Assembly: GCA_026014725.1 (NCBI GenBank)
Contig: JAOZHV010000059.1
Location: 1 to 64,000 of the forward strand
From: Candidatus Bathyarchaeota archaeon
Lineage (GTDB): Archaea; Thermoproteota; Bathyarchaeia; Bathyarchaeales; Bathycorpusculaceae
Reading direction: 5' to 3'
Length of the DNA stretch: 64,000 bases
Below, piece after piece: positions 52,778 through 61,082 of the stretch. The notes under the pieces are model-generated. The model worked only from the letters and a program-made list of their open reading frames with translations, was not told where the DNA came from and made no database searches. Position 1 is the stretch's first letter. Each line of letters starts with the position of its first letter. A program made the position numbers and the translations under genes.

Positions 52778-55549
52778 TTGGAGAAAGCTGCTTCTAGGCC
52801 GATTAATGAGGTTTTCGCTGACCTAAAAACATCTGAAGAAGGTTTAACAAGCCAAGAAGCTAAACTTCGCCTAAAAAAATACGGCTACAACAGGCTTTCT
52901 GAGAAGAGACAAATTCCCTTTGTTAAGAAGTTTTTTAGGCATCTTAGAGATTTATTTGGTATTCTGCTACTCGTAGCGGCTGTATTATCTTTTATAAGTA
53001 CACCCGATAATCCGTCACTTGGCATAATTATTCTCGGAGTAGTTTTCGTTAACATTTTCGTCAGTATGTTTCAGGAGTCACGTGCAGAAAAAGCCATGGC
53101 AACCCTGAAAAGCTGGATGCCTGAATACGCCAAAGTCATGCGTGACGGGGAACTAAAGAGGATTTCTGTTCGAGAAATTGTTCCCGGAGACATAATCCTT
53201 TTGGAGGAAGGTGATCGGGTTCCAGCCGATGCGCGGTTAATTGAAGCTTTTGATTTGTGGACTAATAATGTTCCTTTGACTGGCGAGTCTGAGCCTCAGC
53301 CAAGATTTGCTGACACGGTGGAAACAGTTGAAAAAGCGTACCTGTATTCGCCTAACTTGGTTTTCATGAGCACCAGTGTGGCGAAAGGTAAGGGTAAAGT
53401 TGTTGCTTACGCTACTGGCATGGATACCCAGTTTGGAAGAATTGCTAGCTTAACTCAAACAATCCAAGAAGAGGAAAGCCCTCTGCAAAAGGAAATCGGG
53501 TTGATGGCAAAGTTCGACTTTTTTATCGCCCTTGTCGTTGGGGTAGTCTTTTTCATTGCTAGTTTTCTTTTCTTGCACATTCCTCTAGGAACAAGCATAT
53601 TTTTCATGATCGGTGTTATGGTGTGCTGTGTCCCAGAGGGCTTACAGGTTACAGTTTCAAGCGCTCTAGCCATTAATGTGCTCAAAATGGTCAAGCAAAA
53701 CGTTTTGGTCAAACGGTTGTCAGCTGTGCAGACTTTGGGCAGTGTAACTGTGATTTGCACGGACAAAACAGGTACCATAACTAAGGGTGAGATGACTGTT
53801 AACAAATTATGGGTCAAAGACCGTGTAATCGAAGTCTCAGGATTGGGTTATAATCCTGAAGGCGATTTTACCCTACAAGGTAAATCGTTGCGTGCAGCAG
53901 AAACAGCTTCGCTTGAGCAACTTTTGGAGATTGCTGCGCTCTGTAACGGTGCAAAGATTGATCCACCTTCCGATAGAAACAAGCATTGGAGTGTTATTGG
54001 TGATCCTACTGATGGTGCTTTACTGGTTGCTGCTTTAAAGTATGGTTTAAACATCGAGAATGAATTGGCTAGGAAACCCATTGTGGATATTTTGCCGTTT
54101 AGTTTTGAGCGAAAGCGTATGACTACTGTTCATAAAGTGAATGGCGACTTTTATGTTTACACTAAAGGCGCTCCGCGAAATACTCTCGACGTTTGCAACA
54201 GAGTGCTTGTGGATGGCAAAATCGAAACATTAGATGAGGCAAATATGGCCTCGATTGAGTCGAAAATCCGCGATTTTGCTGACGAAGGTTTGCGTGTTAT
54301 TGCCGTAGCTTTCAAGAAAATGCCCAAAGGCAAGTACAAGAAAGGTGTAGAAGTAGAGAAAGATCTGATTTTTGTGGGTTTAGCAGCGATGCGTGATCCC
54401 CCAAGAGAAGAGGTAAAGAGTGCAGTTGCTAAGGCAAAGCAAGCTGGAATCAAAACGGTCATCATTACAGGCGATTACGGACCAACAGCGCAAGTTATTG
54501 CTCAGGAAGTAGGTATTGTTGAAGGTTCATGTTGCCAAGTTGTTCGCGGTGTTGATTTAGAAGAGTTAAGTGATCAAGGAATCATTGATCAAGTTAAGAA
54601 AGGTAACGTAATTTTTGCACGTGTTTCTCCTGAGCAAAAGCTCCGTATCGTCAAGGTTCTAAAGGCAAGCGGTGAAGTGGTTGCGGTTACAGGTGATGGC
54701 GCAAATGATGCTCCTTCGCTTAAGGAAGCGGACATTGGCGTTGCCATGGGTGCTTCTGGAACCGACGTTGCCCGTGAAGCGGCAGATATAGTTTTGCTCA
54801 ACGATAGCTTTGCGTCCATTGTTAAAGCAGTTGAGTCTGGCAGAGCAATCTACGAGAATATCCGCAAATTCATTGTTTACGTGTTTTCGCATAACTGGGC
54901 AGAATTGATTCCATACGTGCTATATGCTGTGTTGGGCATCCCATTGCCGTTGCTGGTGGTGCAGATTTTAGCCATTGACCTTGCCATTGACGTTATCCCA
55001 AGTTTAGCTCTCAGCCGTGAGCCGCCTGAAGCGGGAATCATGCAGGAACCGCCGAGAAGTCTCAAAGAACGGTTGTTCACGGGTAAGGTTTTCTTGCGTT
55101 CTCTCTTCATCGGTGTAATCATAGCTGTGGGTGCAATGTATGGATGCTTGAGTGCTTGGATGGCGGGTGGTTGGCATTGGGGTATGAATTTAGCGCCAAA
55201 TGACCCTGTGTACATTAAGGGGGTTACGTTGACGTTTGCTGGAATTGTGGTTGCTCAAGCAGGAAATGTTTTAGCCAGCAGAACCAGCAAGCAGTCGATT
55301 TTCAAGACAAGCCTTGCAAAGAATAAGTGGATTATCTTTGGCATTATAGCTCAGCTTTCAATTTTGGCTTTCTTAATTTATGTTCCCCTAATGCAGGAGT
55401 TCTTTGGAACAACCGCACTTAATCTTTCAGACTGGGCATTCTTGCTTTCACTTGCCTTAATAGTGATTTTTGCTGAGGAGATTCGCAAGTTTTTCAGTCG
55501 AAGATTTAGCAAAACTGTTGAAGACTTGAGTAGGCATGACCACACTTAG
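52778..55549 (+). CDS. P-type cation-transporting ATPase (P2 type)
   Basis: A 923-residue pump. Order of domains: cation-ATPase N (1-70), helices 1-2, actuator domain with PLTGESEP, helix 4 with CCVPEGLQVT, phosphorylation site Asp329 in CTDKTGT, nucleotide domain with KGAPRNTLDVC, hinge GDGANDAPSLKEAD and helices 5-10 with LAIDLAIDVIPSLAL. The PEGLQ and IDLxxDxxP forms resemble Na,K/H,K- and SERCA-type P2 pumps, so Ca2+, Na+ or K+ are candidates; the sequence alone does not fix the ion. The start is TTG at 52778. Confidence 0.93.
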   Translation: MEKAASRPINEVFADLKTSEEGLTSQEAKLRLKKYGYNRLSEKRQIPFVKKFFRHLRDLFGILLLVAAVLSFISTPDNPSLGIIILGVVFVNIFVSMFQESRAEKAMATLKSWMPEYAKVMRDGELKRISVREIVPGDIILLEEGDRVPADARLIEAFDLWTNNVPLTGESEPQPRFADTVETVEKAYLYSPNLVFMSTSVAKGKGKVVAYATGMDTQFGRIASLTQTIQEEESPLQKEIGLMAKFDFFIALVVGVVFFIASFLFLHIPLGTSIFFMIGVMVCCVPEGLQVTVSSALAINVLKMVKQNVLVKRLSAVQTLGSVTVICTDKTGTITKGEMTVNKLWVKDRVIEVSGLGYNPEGDFTLQGKSLRAAETASLEQLLEIAALCNGAKIDPPSDRNKHWSVIGDPTDGALLVAALKYGLNIENELARKPIVDILPFSFERKRMTTVHKVNGDFYVYTKGAPRNTLDVCNRVLVDGKIETLDEANMASIESKIRDFADEGLRVIAVAFKKMPKGKYKKGVEVEKDLIFVGLAAMRDPPREEVKSAVAKAKQAGIKTVIITGDYGPTAQVIAQEVGIVEGSCCQVVRGVDLEELSDQGIIDQVKKGNVIFARVSPEQKLRIVKVLKASGEVVAVTGDGANDAPSLKEADIGVAMGASGTDVAREAADIVLLNDSFASIVKAVESGRAIYENIRKFIVYVFSHNWAELIPYVLYAVLGIPLPLLVVQILAIDLAIDVIPSLALSREPPEAGIMQEPPRSLKERLFTGKVFLRSLFIGVIIAVGAMYGCLSAWMAGGWHWGMNLAPNDPVYIKGVTLTFAGIVVAQAGNVLASRTSKQSIFKTSLAKNKWIIFGIIAQLSILAFLIYVPLMQEFFGTTALNLSDWAFLLSLALIVIFAEEIRKFFSRRFSKTVEDLSRHDHT

Positions 55550-55620
55550 AGCGTTAATGCTGAGCTTCGGGTTTTTTCTAGGAAAGAATTAATAATGATG
55601 AATGCAAATGTTGGGGGTAT

Positions 55621-55728
55621 ATGATGTATGAGACTTTTAAGTGCCCAATCTGCAAGGCTGAATTTACAACCCCTGAGAAGCTACGAGAGCACCGTATGAG
55701 TGCCCATAAAGGGTCAAGATTGTTTTAG
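55621..55728 (+). CDS. Single C2H2 zinc-finger mini-protein
   Basis: A 35-residue gene encoding one classic finger, CPICKAEFTTPEKLREH...SAH (Cys-x2-Cys-x12-His-x4-5-His), with a few basic residues after it. It begins with ATGATG after GGGGGT. One-finger proteins are common and unstudied in archaea; nucleic-acid binding or a protein-protein role are both possible. It is 72 bp after the cation pump and 58 bp before a candidate RNA gene. Confidence 0.8.
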   Translation: MMYETFKCPICKAEFTTPEKLREHRMSAHKGSRLF

Positions 55729-55765
55729 AATATGCATTTGTTGTTTCACTAGTGTTACCACATTA

Positions 55766-55776
55766 TTTTATATTTT
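55766..55776 (+). promoter_or_regulatory. TATA box of the candidate structured RNA
   Basis: TTTTATATTTT is 11-21 bases upstream of the first paired base (55787), which puts the expected transcription start just inside or at the beginning of the folded segment. It supports independent transcription. Confidence 0.45.
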
Positions 55777-55785
55777 CTGAACGGT

Positions 55786-55926
55786 TAGCTGTTGGTAGGA
55801 ATGCAAGGGATAGCCAACACCGTTGAGCAGGTCAAGCTGCTGAATACCAAAAAAGGCGTCGCCCACCTAACTTTTCTAACGCCTTAACTATTCAGCACAC
55901 GGCTTGACCTCTCAGCTGTCATTTTT
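55786..55926 (+). ncRNA. Candidate structured non-coding RNA
   Basis: About 140 bases with nested pairing and no open frame. The main stem pairs 55829-55837 (AGGTCAAGC) with 55902-55910 and 55838-55846 (TGCTGAATA) with 55889-55897, broken only by a CACG bulge; inside it AAGGCGT (55853-55859) pairs with 55879-55885, leaving a 19-base loop. A separate hairpin TGTTGG...CCAACA (55790-55818) and an outer AGCT/AGCT helix (55787-55790 with 55914-55917) close a multi-branch shape. Six T follow. A TATA box precedes it. No known RNA family is recognised; strand could also be the reverse. Confidence 0.6.
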
Positions 55927-56010
55927 TAAACAATTAACAAAAACAAGTTTGCTTGTTCTGATGGCTCTTCCATCTATTAAAGGCAGAAGCATCTTGTGGT
56001 TCAATATTGC

Positions 56011-56367
56011 TTAAAGTTTTCCGCGTGCCCCTTTCCATTTGTCTGCTCTTTTTAGGTATTCTTCGTAGCCGTTTTGCCTGATGAATTCAAGCTGTTTTTT
56101 GTACTGCTTGTATTTTGTCCCGTCCTTGTTCCAGAAAGTTGTCAGAATTTTGCATGGGTAATCTGGGCAGTCGGCGCATGTTTGGAGTTTTTTGTCCCTA
56201 AAACAGCAGAGCTTGATTTGGCATTTTGCCTTGTTTAGGTCTCGTCCACCGGTATCGTAGCCTAACTTGCAACCATGGCAGTATCGCTCGTTTGGGTACC
56301 TGTCTTTTTGCCATTGTCTGCAGGTCTTGCAGTATGCACCACAGCACCCAATCTCTATAATTGTCAC
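56011..56367 (-). CDS. DUF3795 zinc-binding protein
   Basis: A 118-residue protein rich in Cys: CCGAYCKTCRQWQ, YCHGCKLGYD, CQIKLCCFRDK and TCADCPDYPC. This is the DUF3795 pattern, which begins with GCCGAYC and ends with an YPC motif, found in archaea and anaerobic bacteria. It probably binds zinc or iron-sulphur; the role is unknown. It is co-oriented with another small zinc-type gene 100 bp upstream. Confidence 0.85.
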   Translation of the reverse strand: MTIIEIGCCGAYCKTCRQWQKDRYPNERYCHGCKLGYDTGGRDLNKAKCQIKLCCFRDKKLQTCADCPDYPCKILTTFWNKDGTKYKQYKKQLEFIRQNGYEEYLKRADKWKGARGKL

Positions 56368-56466
56368 AATGCTTCTTTTGAGTTCTCAGAGTTATATTCT
56401 TTACAGTCAGGTGTTGGTTGGTTACAAGTGATGCGTTGTGCTTTCTGTGAAAGTTGGTGCCGCATT

Positions 56467-56637
56467 TTAAATGAAAGACCGCTCGTAGCATTCTTCGTGT
56501 CTAATTGCGGTGCTTTTTCTGGTTGCAACTCGTTGTCCTTCGAGAATGGGTTTGTGGCATATTAGGCATTTAGCCTGCCCTTTTTTTTGGACTCGCAGAA
56601 GGAGTCTGTGAGTTATTACATAATGGTTTGTTGCCAT
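56467..56637 (-). CDS. Zinc-binding mini-protein (CxxC...HxxxC)
   Basis: A 56-residue gene on the minus strand that encodes CLICHKPILEGQRV and, about 15 residues on, RHEECYERSFI. The four ligands Cys24, Cys27, His47 and Cys50 form a treble-clef/zinc-finger-like site, resembling short archaeal proteins where a CxxC knuckle is followed by HxxC. Its N-terminus (THRLLLRVQKKGQAK) is basic. No named family; nucleic-acid related role is inferred. Confidence 0.7.
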   Translation of the reverse strand: MATNHYVITHRLLLRVQKKGQAKCLICHKPILEGQRVATRKSTAIRHEECYERSFI

Positions 56638-56798
56638 ACTGCCCACTTTCTTCTGAAAAATCCTTCACTTTTTTGATGTAAAAGCGTTTTTGTCAAGGTT
56701 TCTTGACTAAGAGTTAGTAAAACTTTCTTGACTAAAAATTTTAGATGAAAGCGAATACTTTTTGTCTGTTTACACCGCATATTACAGTTTAGTGAAAC

Positions 56799-57686
56799 AT
56801 GGTGCCGTTGATTTCAAGCTTTGATCCATGGCGTTCAGGCCTCTGCACATGCCCACCCAAACTAACGTTTAACCCTTACACAGGATGCGACCATCAATGT
56901 GCCTACTGCTATGCATCCAGCTACATCCCAAACTTTAAGGATTGCAGACCCAAAAAAGACCTGTTAGTTTCACTAAAGAAGGAAGCCGCCAAGCTCAAGG
57001 GAGAGACCATCTCGATAGCCAACTCCTCTGATCCTTATCCGCGAACAGAAGCGTCTGCTGGTTTAACACGACGCTGCCTTGAAATCCTCACAGAGAGCAA
57101 CTGCAAAATCCAAATCATAACCAAAAGCAACATTGTAACCCGAGACGACGACCTGCTCAGCAAGGTGCCCGTCACGGTTGCGTTAACCATAACTACAGAT
57201 GACGATAGCTTAGCAAGGCAGATTGAGCCGTTTGCACCTCTGCCTTCTCAGCGCATAAGAGCTGCCCAAGACCTAATCAAAACAGGCATCCCAGTCTCAG
57301 TTCGAATAGACCCCATTATCCCCATGTTAAACGATGAACCACAAAAGCTCATTTCAGAACTAGCAAGCATAGGCGTCAAACACTTAACATGCTCAACTTA
57401 CAAGGCTAAACCAGACAACTGGATGCGCCTAACCAAAACCCTGCCCCAAACAGTAGAGAAGCTCAAGCCGCTCTATTTTCAGCAAGGCGAGCGCGTTGGT
57501 GGAAGCACGTTACTGCCCAAAGAGTTTCGATACAAACTCCTCAAAAGCATACGGGATTTGGCTTTGGCGAACGGAATGCAGTTTGGCGTTTGCAGAGAAG
57601 GCTTAAATCAGCTAAACACGGCGGCATGCGACGGCTCATGGCTCATGCCAAACGATAAGGAGGCTAAACAACGCAGACTCGCGTGA
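56799..57686 (+). CDS. SPL-like radical SAM protein
   Basis: A 295-residue radical SAM protein of the spore-photoproduct-lyase-related (Rv2578c/YplQ) group. It starts with SFDPWRSGLCTCPPKLTFNP, has the cluster motif CDHQCAYCYA (Cys30, Cys34, Cys37), the family phrase SSDPYPRTEA and a SAM-binding SVRIDPIIP strand, and ends CREGLNQLNTAACDGSWLMP. The substrate is unknown. Its stop overlaps the GTG start of DNA polymerase IV (GTGA), so the two are translated together, which suggests a shared role in DNA damage. Confidence 0.88.
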   Translation: MVPLISSFDPWRSGLCTCPPKLTFNPYTGCDHQCAYCYASSYIPNFKDCRPKKDLLVSLKKEAAKLKGETISIANSSDPYPRTEASAGLTRRCLEILTESNCKIQIITKSNIVTRDDDLLSKVPVTVALTITTDDDSLARQIEPFAPLPSQRIRAAQDLIKTGIPVSVRIDPIIPMLNDEPQKLISELASIGVKHLTCSTYKAKPDNWMRLTKTLPQTVEKLKPLYFQQGERVGGSTLLPKEFRYKLLKSIRDLALANGMQFGVCREGLNQLNTAACDGSWLMPNDKEAKQRRLA

Positions 57687-58774
57687 TTATGCTGGCAGAT
57701 TTTGATTACTTCTTTGCGCAATGCGAAGAACTCCGTAACCCAGCCATCAGAGATAAGCCAGTGGTCGTGGGCGTTTACTCAGGACGCACTGAAGACAGCG
57801 GAGCCGTAAGCACAAGCAACTACATTGCACGTAAATACGCGGTCAAGTCAGGCATGCCACTGTTCTTGGCGAAGCGTAAACTCGAAGGCACAGATGCGGT
57901 TTTCTTCCGCGTTGACCATGAGTACTACAACCAAGTAAGCAACCGTATCATGGATATTTTTCGTACTTACGCCACAAGCGTTGAGCAAGTCAGCGTTGAC
58001 GAGGCATACTTAGACGTTACAGAACAAGTCGAGGGTAGCTTCGAAAAAGCAAAAGATTACGCCCAGAAGATAAAAGCCGATGTCAAAACGAAAGTCGGCA
58101 TAACGTTCACAATCGGCGTTGGACCAAACAAACTCATAGCAAAAATAGCCTGCGACGCTCAGAAACCCGACGGTTTAACAATAGTGAAGCCTGAAGAAGC
58201 TCAAGCTTTTCTTGCTCCACTCTCGGTTGACCGACTTTTGGGGGTAGGCAAAAAAACTACTGCACGCATGGAGCAGATGGGCATAAAAACTATCGGCGAC
58301 TTAGCAAAATACGACTGCCAAGTGCTCATCGAAGTTTTCGGCAAGGCACTAGGTATCTACTTTCACAATGCAGCAAACGCTATAGACAACGAACCTGTAC
58401 AAGAGCAGGGTGAAGCAGAATCCATAAGTCGAATCGGCACCTTAAAACAGGACACACGTGACTTAGCGTTTATTTTGCAGAAAACCGCTGAGTTAACAGA
58501 GGACATTTTCAAAGAAGTATCAGACAAAAACTTGAGTTTCAAAACAGTTTCAATTTATGTTGTCATGACAGATTTAAGCAGCAAGAGCAGGTCAATAACG
58601 CTTGAACAACCAGCCAAAGACAAAGAAACCATACTGAGAAACACAAAAATGCTTCTCGAGAAATTTTTGAGCGAAACGACACTTCAAATCCGCAGAGTCG
58701 GCGTAAGAGTCGCAGGTTTTAGCAAAGAAGAACCACAGCAAAAACAAATAACAAGCTTTTTCTCAACAGCCTAA
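57683..58774 (+). CDS. dinB: DNA polymerase IV (Y family, Dpo4-like)
   Basis: A 363-residue translesion polymerase. Catalytic residues: LADFDYFFAQ (first Asp) and SVDEAYLDVT (Asp-Glu pair). After the palm come thumb (LLGVGKKTTARMEQMG, HhH) and little finger, and the C-terminus QKQITSFFSTA is a canonical PIP box (QxxIxxFF) for binding PCNA. Translation starts at GTG 57683 or ATG 57689. It follows the SPL-like gene with an overlap of four bases. Confidence 0.95.
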   Translation: MIMLADFDYFFAQCEELRNPAIRDKPVVVGVYSGRTEDSGAVSTSNYIARKYAVKSGMPLFLAKRKLEGTDAVFFRVDHEYYNQVSNRIMDIFRTYATSVEQVSVDEAYLDVTEQVEGSFEKAKDYAQKIKADVKTKVGITFTIGVGPNKLIAKIACDAQKPDGLTIVKPEEAQAFLAPLSVDRLLGVGKKTTARMEQMGIKTIGDLAKYDCQVLIEVFGKALGIYFHNAANAIDNEPVQEQGEAESISRIGTLKQDTRDLAFILQKTAELTEDIFKEVSDKNLSFKTVSIYVVMTDLSSKSRSITLEQPAKDKETILRNTKMLLEKFLSETTLQIRRVGVRVAGFSKEEPQQKQITSFFSTA

Positions 58775-58927
58775 CTGCGCCACGCTACCGACTACCCCGC
58801 AACCGTTAACAAAGAGAACTACTTTTCAAATGTCTACTTGTTGAGCGTATTACATTGCATCCTAAAAATACATAATCTTTATTAGTCTACAATGAGACTT
58901 CGTTGGACTCTTAAGAGGTCAAATAAC

Positions 58928-59056
58928 ATGTCACAGAAAAACAATGCAAACCAAAAAACACACCAGCACATGACGGCCCAATTGGCTGTCTCGGTTTCGC
59001 CTTCAAAAAAACGAAAAGAACAAGCCCAACCAACACTCTACATCAACAGAATCTAA
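58928..59056 (+). CDS. Small basic hypothetical protein
   Basis: A 42-residue frame with a good ribosome site (AAGAGGTCA, seven bases before ATG) and TATA-like TTTATTAG about 50 bases ahead. It is rich in Gln, Lys and His (QKNNANQKTHQHM), no membrane or zinc motifs. No homology recognised; included because both signals precede it, but it may be spurious. Confidence 0.35.
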   Translation: MSQKNNANQKTHQHMTAQLAVSVSPSKKRKEQAQPTLYINRI

Positions 59057-59139
59057 CATCCTTCCGCAGCTTAGACTTAAGTTGCTTGTGTGATGGATTT
59101 TTCAGGCATATTTGGAGCCTATTAGAAACTCGTTGCAGA

Positions 59140-59250
59140 AACTATAGAGGGGTAGGTCGTATTGGCGGTTTCCAGCGCCAAAAGCCTGCTGGGCAATCGG
59201 TGCTTTAAATAGGAGGATAGGGTAGCTGGCAGAGCAACAAACTTGTTTCG
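59140..59250 (+). repeat. Composite dispersed repeat, copy C
   Basis: AACTATAGAGGGGTAGG, GTCGTATTGGCGG, TTTCCAGCGCCAAAA, AATCGGTGCTTTAAATAGG and AGCTGGCAGAGCAACAAACT follow each other. It matches copy A (6.41-6.52 kb, reversed) for about 110 bases, and copy B (48.5 kb). The downstream block with TATAAATAAGGGG is missing here. The 510 bases between dinB and the GNAT gene otherwise hold only the doubtful small frame at 58928. Confidence 0.8.
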
Positions 59251-59284
59251 CCCATCAATTATCATGGTTAATGAGTAGTTTATG

Positions 59285-60064
59285 CTATGTTTTTATGAGA
59301 ATGTATGATTTGTTAGGTTTGAAGCCGACTTTTAAGTAGACGGTTTTTGCTGCTAAATTATTCTCCGCTACGTAGATTATAGCACTTGGTGCTTTTTTTA
59401 GGCACTCTCCTAATAGTGCTGATACAATCGATGTGGCATAACCTTTATTGCGCCATTGCGGGTGCGTAGCAATCCATGTTACATGACTAATCTTTGCAGT
59501 TAACATTGCGTACCCAAAAGAAACCAGCTTGCCCTGCTGTCGGATTCCAAGCCACAGAGAACCTTCAGAAGGCAGTCTACACTCAACATCTTTTACGGTA
59601 ATATCACTCCACATTTCAGGATAACACTCATTCATAAGCAAAGCAACCGCTTCAGCGTCGGCACTGCTCAGCACTTCCGGCTTCACCACACTGTCAAGAT
59701 GCTCTTCACCCTTCGCAACGTTCATTAGAAGAATCTTTTCCTTAAGCGTAAAATTCGGAAATTTCCTGAGAACAACACTTTCACAGTTTTCGGGTGCTTG
59801 CACAACAATCTTCTCTAAAACCAGATTATGAAGTAAAAACTCAACTGCCGCAGGTTCACCGCGTAACTGAACAACGCTTTCATCATAAATCAACATTAAC
59901 CCCAAAAGGGCATCTTCCTCAAATGCTATTAAAACCTTAGTTTTATCTCTCTGGAGCAACCAATCATAAATAAAAAAATAATAGTCGAAAAAATCCTTTG
60001 TAACTACATTCCAAAACACGTCTTCTAAATCTTTCGTAAGCACCACTGCTCTCATTCGAACCAC
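59285..60064 (-). CDS. GNAT-family acetyltransferase
   Basis: A 259-residue protein with a C-terminal GNAT domain (about 135-255): HVTWIATHPQWRNKGYATSIV contains the acetyl-CoA loop (QWRNKGYA), followed by IIYVAENNLAAKTVYLKVGF. The N-terminal half is another, more divergent GNAT-like half. It is 40 bases after porB on the same strand, so it may be part of the por transcript. The acceptor is unknown. Confidence 0.85.
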   Translation of the reverse strand: MVRMRAVVLTKDLEDVFWNVVTKDFFDYYFFIYDWLLQRDKTKVLIAFEEDALLGLMLIYDESVVQLRGEPAAVEFLLHNLVLEKIVVQAPENCESVVLRKFPNFTLKEKILLMNVAKGEEHLDSVVKPEVLSSADAEAVALLMNECYPEMWSDITVKDVECRLPSEGSLWLGIRQQGKLVSFGYAMLTAKISHVTWIATHPQWRNKGYATSIVSALLGECLKKAPSAIIYVAENNLAAKTVYLKVGFKPNKSYILIKT

Positions 60065-60104
60065 TTAGAGCTAAAAAGCAGAGTGTAAAGAAAAAGGTTT
60101 AGGC

Positions 60105-61082
60105 TTATTCACATTTCTGCAAAAGCCGTATCCAAAGCCTATCAGTTTCGCGTTGAATCTCGTCAAGCAAACTCTTGTTCTGCGGCGTAAACAAATGCCT
60201 AAACCTGCCTTGACCAGCAAGATAATCTGTAACAGGCTTTTTCTTTTGAGGCGCCAAAGCAATCAGCTTACTTGGCGTTGACAATTGCCTCTTGCCATTA
60301 ACTGCCTCCCAAAGCGGAAACACACAAGTCTCAACCGCCAACTTTGAATAAGCCATAGTTTTGTCAGGTTCACTGCGCCAACCTCTTGGACACGGAGCAA
60401 ACAAGTGCAGAAATGCTGGACCCTCAACTTCTAGACCCTTACGAACTTTTGTCAGCATGTCCTTCCAGTAGTAAGGTGTTGCAGTAGCCACGTACTCCAT
60501 GTCATGCGCCAGCATAATCTCCGTAATCGGCTTCTTCTTCTCCAGTTTACCGGGAAGAACCTTCCCTGCAGGGCTTGTTGTTGTAGCTGCACCAGTCGGC
60601 GTGCCACCGCTTCGCTGTATGCCAGTATTCATGTAGCCTTCATTGTCGTAGAGTACAAACAAGAAATCATGGCCGCGCTCAACTGCACCAGACAGCGCCT
60701 GCAAACCGATATCATAAGTTCCGCCGTCACCAGCAATAGCGATAACATCGATGTGCTCCTGCTTCACTTTACCTTTTCTCCGCATCGCCTTCAAAGCAGC
60801 ATCAATACCTGCAGCATTCGCAGCGGCATTCTCAAAAGCAGTATGCAACCACGGCACTGCCCATGACGTATACGGATAAATTGACGAAACAACTTCCATG
60901 CAACCCGTTGCCTGAGTCACAATCGTCGGTCCACGTGTCGCCTTCATAATGAGCCTTAGCGCTGATGCTGGACCGCAACCTGCACATGCTCTGTGACCTG
61001 AAAGGAACAGGTCTGGTTTTAAAGCGATATCTTTGGCTGTGAACTTCCATTCCTGTATTGTTGCCATTGAGTCTGCCTCCAT
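60105..61082 (-). CDS. porB: Pyruvate:ferredoxin oxidoreductase, beta subunit
   Basis: A 325-residue TPP-binding subunit. GHRACAGCGPASAL gives the first cluster Cys; the TPP motif is GDGGTYDIG, followed by FVLYDNEGYMNTGIQRSGG with a Cys later at FAPCPRGW. The enzyme converts pyruvate and CoA to acetyl-CoA and CO2 with ferredoxin reduction, either for fermentation or in reverse for CO2 fixation. It is last of the four por genes and overlaps porA by one base. Confidence 0.94.
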   Translation of the reverse strand: MEADSMATIQEWKFTAKDIALKPDLFLSGHRACAGCGPASALRLIMKATRGPTIVTQATGCMEVVSSIYPYTSWAVPWLHTAFENAAANAAGIDAALKAMRRKGKVKQEHIDVIAIAGDGGTYDIGLQALSGAVERGHDFLFVLYDNEGYMNTGIQRSGGTPTGAATTTSPAGKVLPGKLEKKKPITEIMLAHDMEYVATATPYYWKDMLTKVRKGLEVEGPAFLHLFAPCPRGWRSEPDKTMAYSKLAVETCVFPLWEAVNGKRQLSTPSKLIALAPQKKKPVTDYLAGQGRFRHLFTPQNKSLLDEIQRETDRLWIRLLQKCE

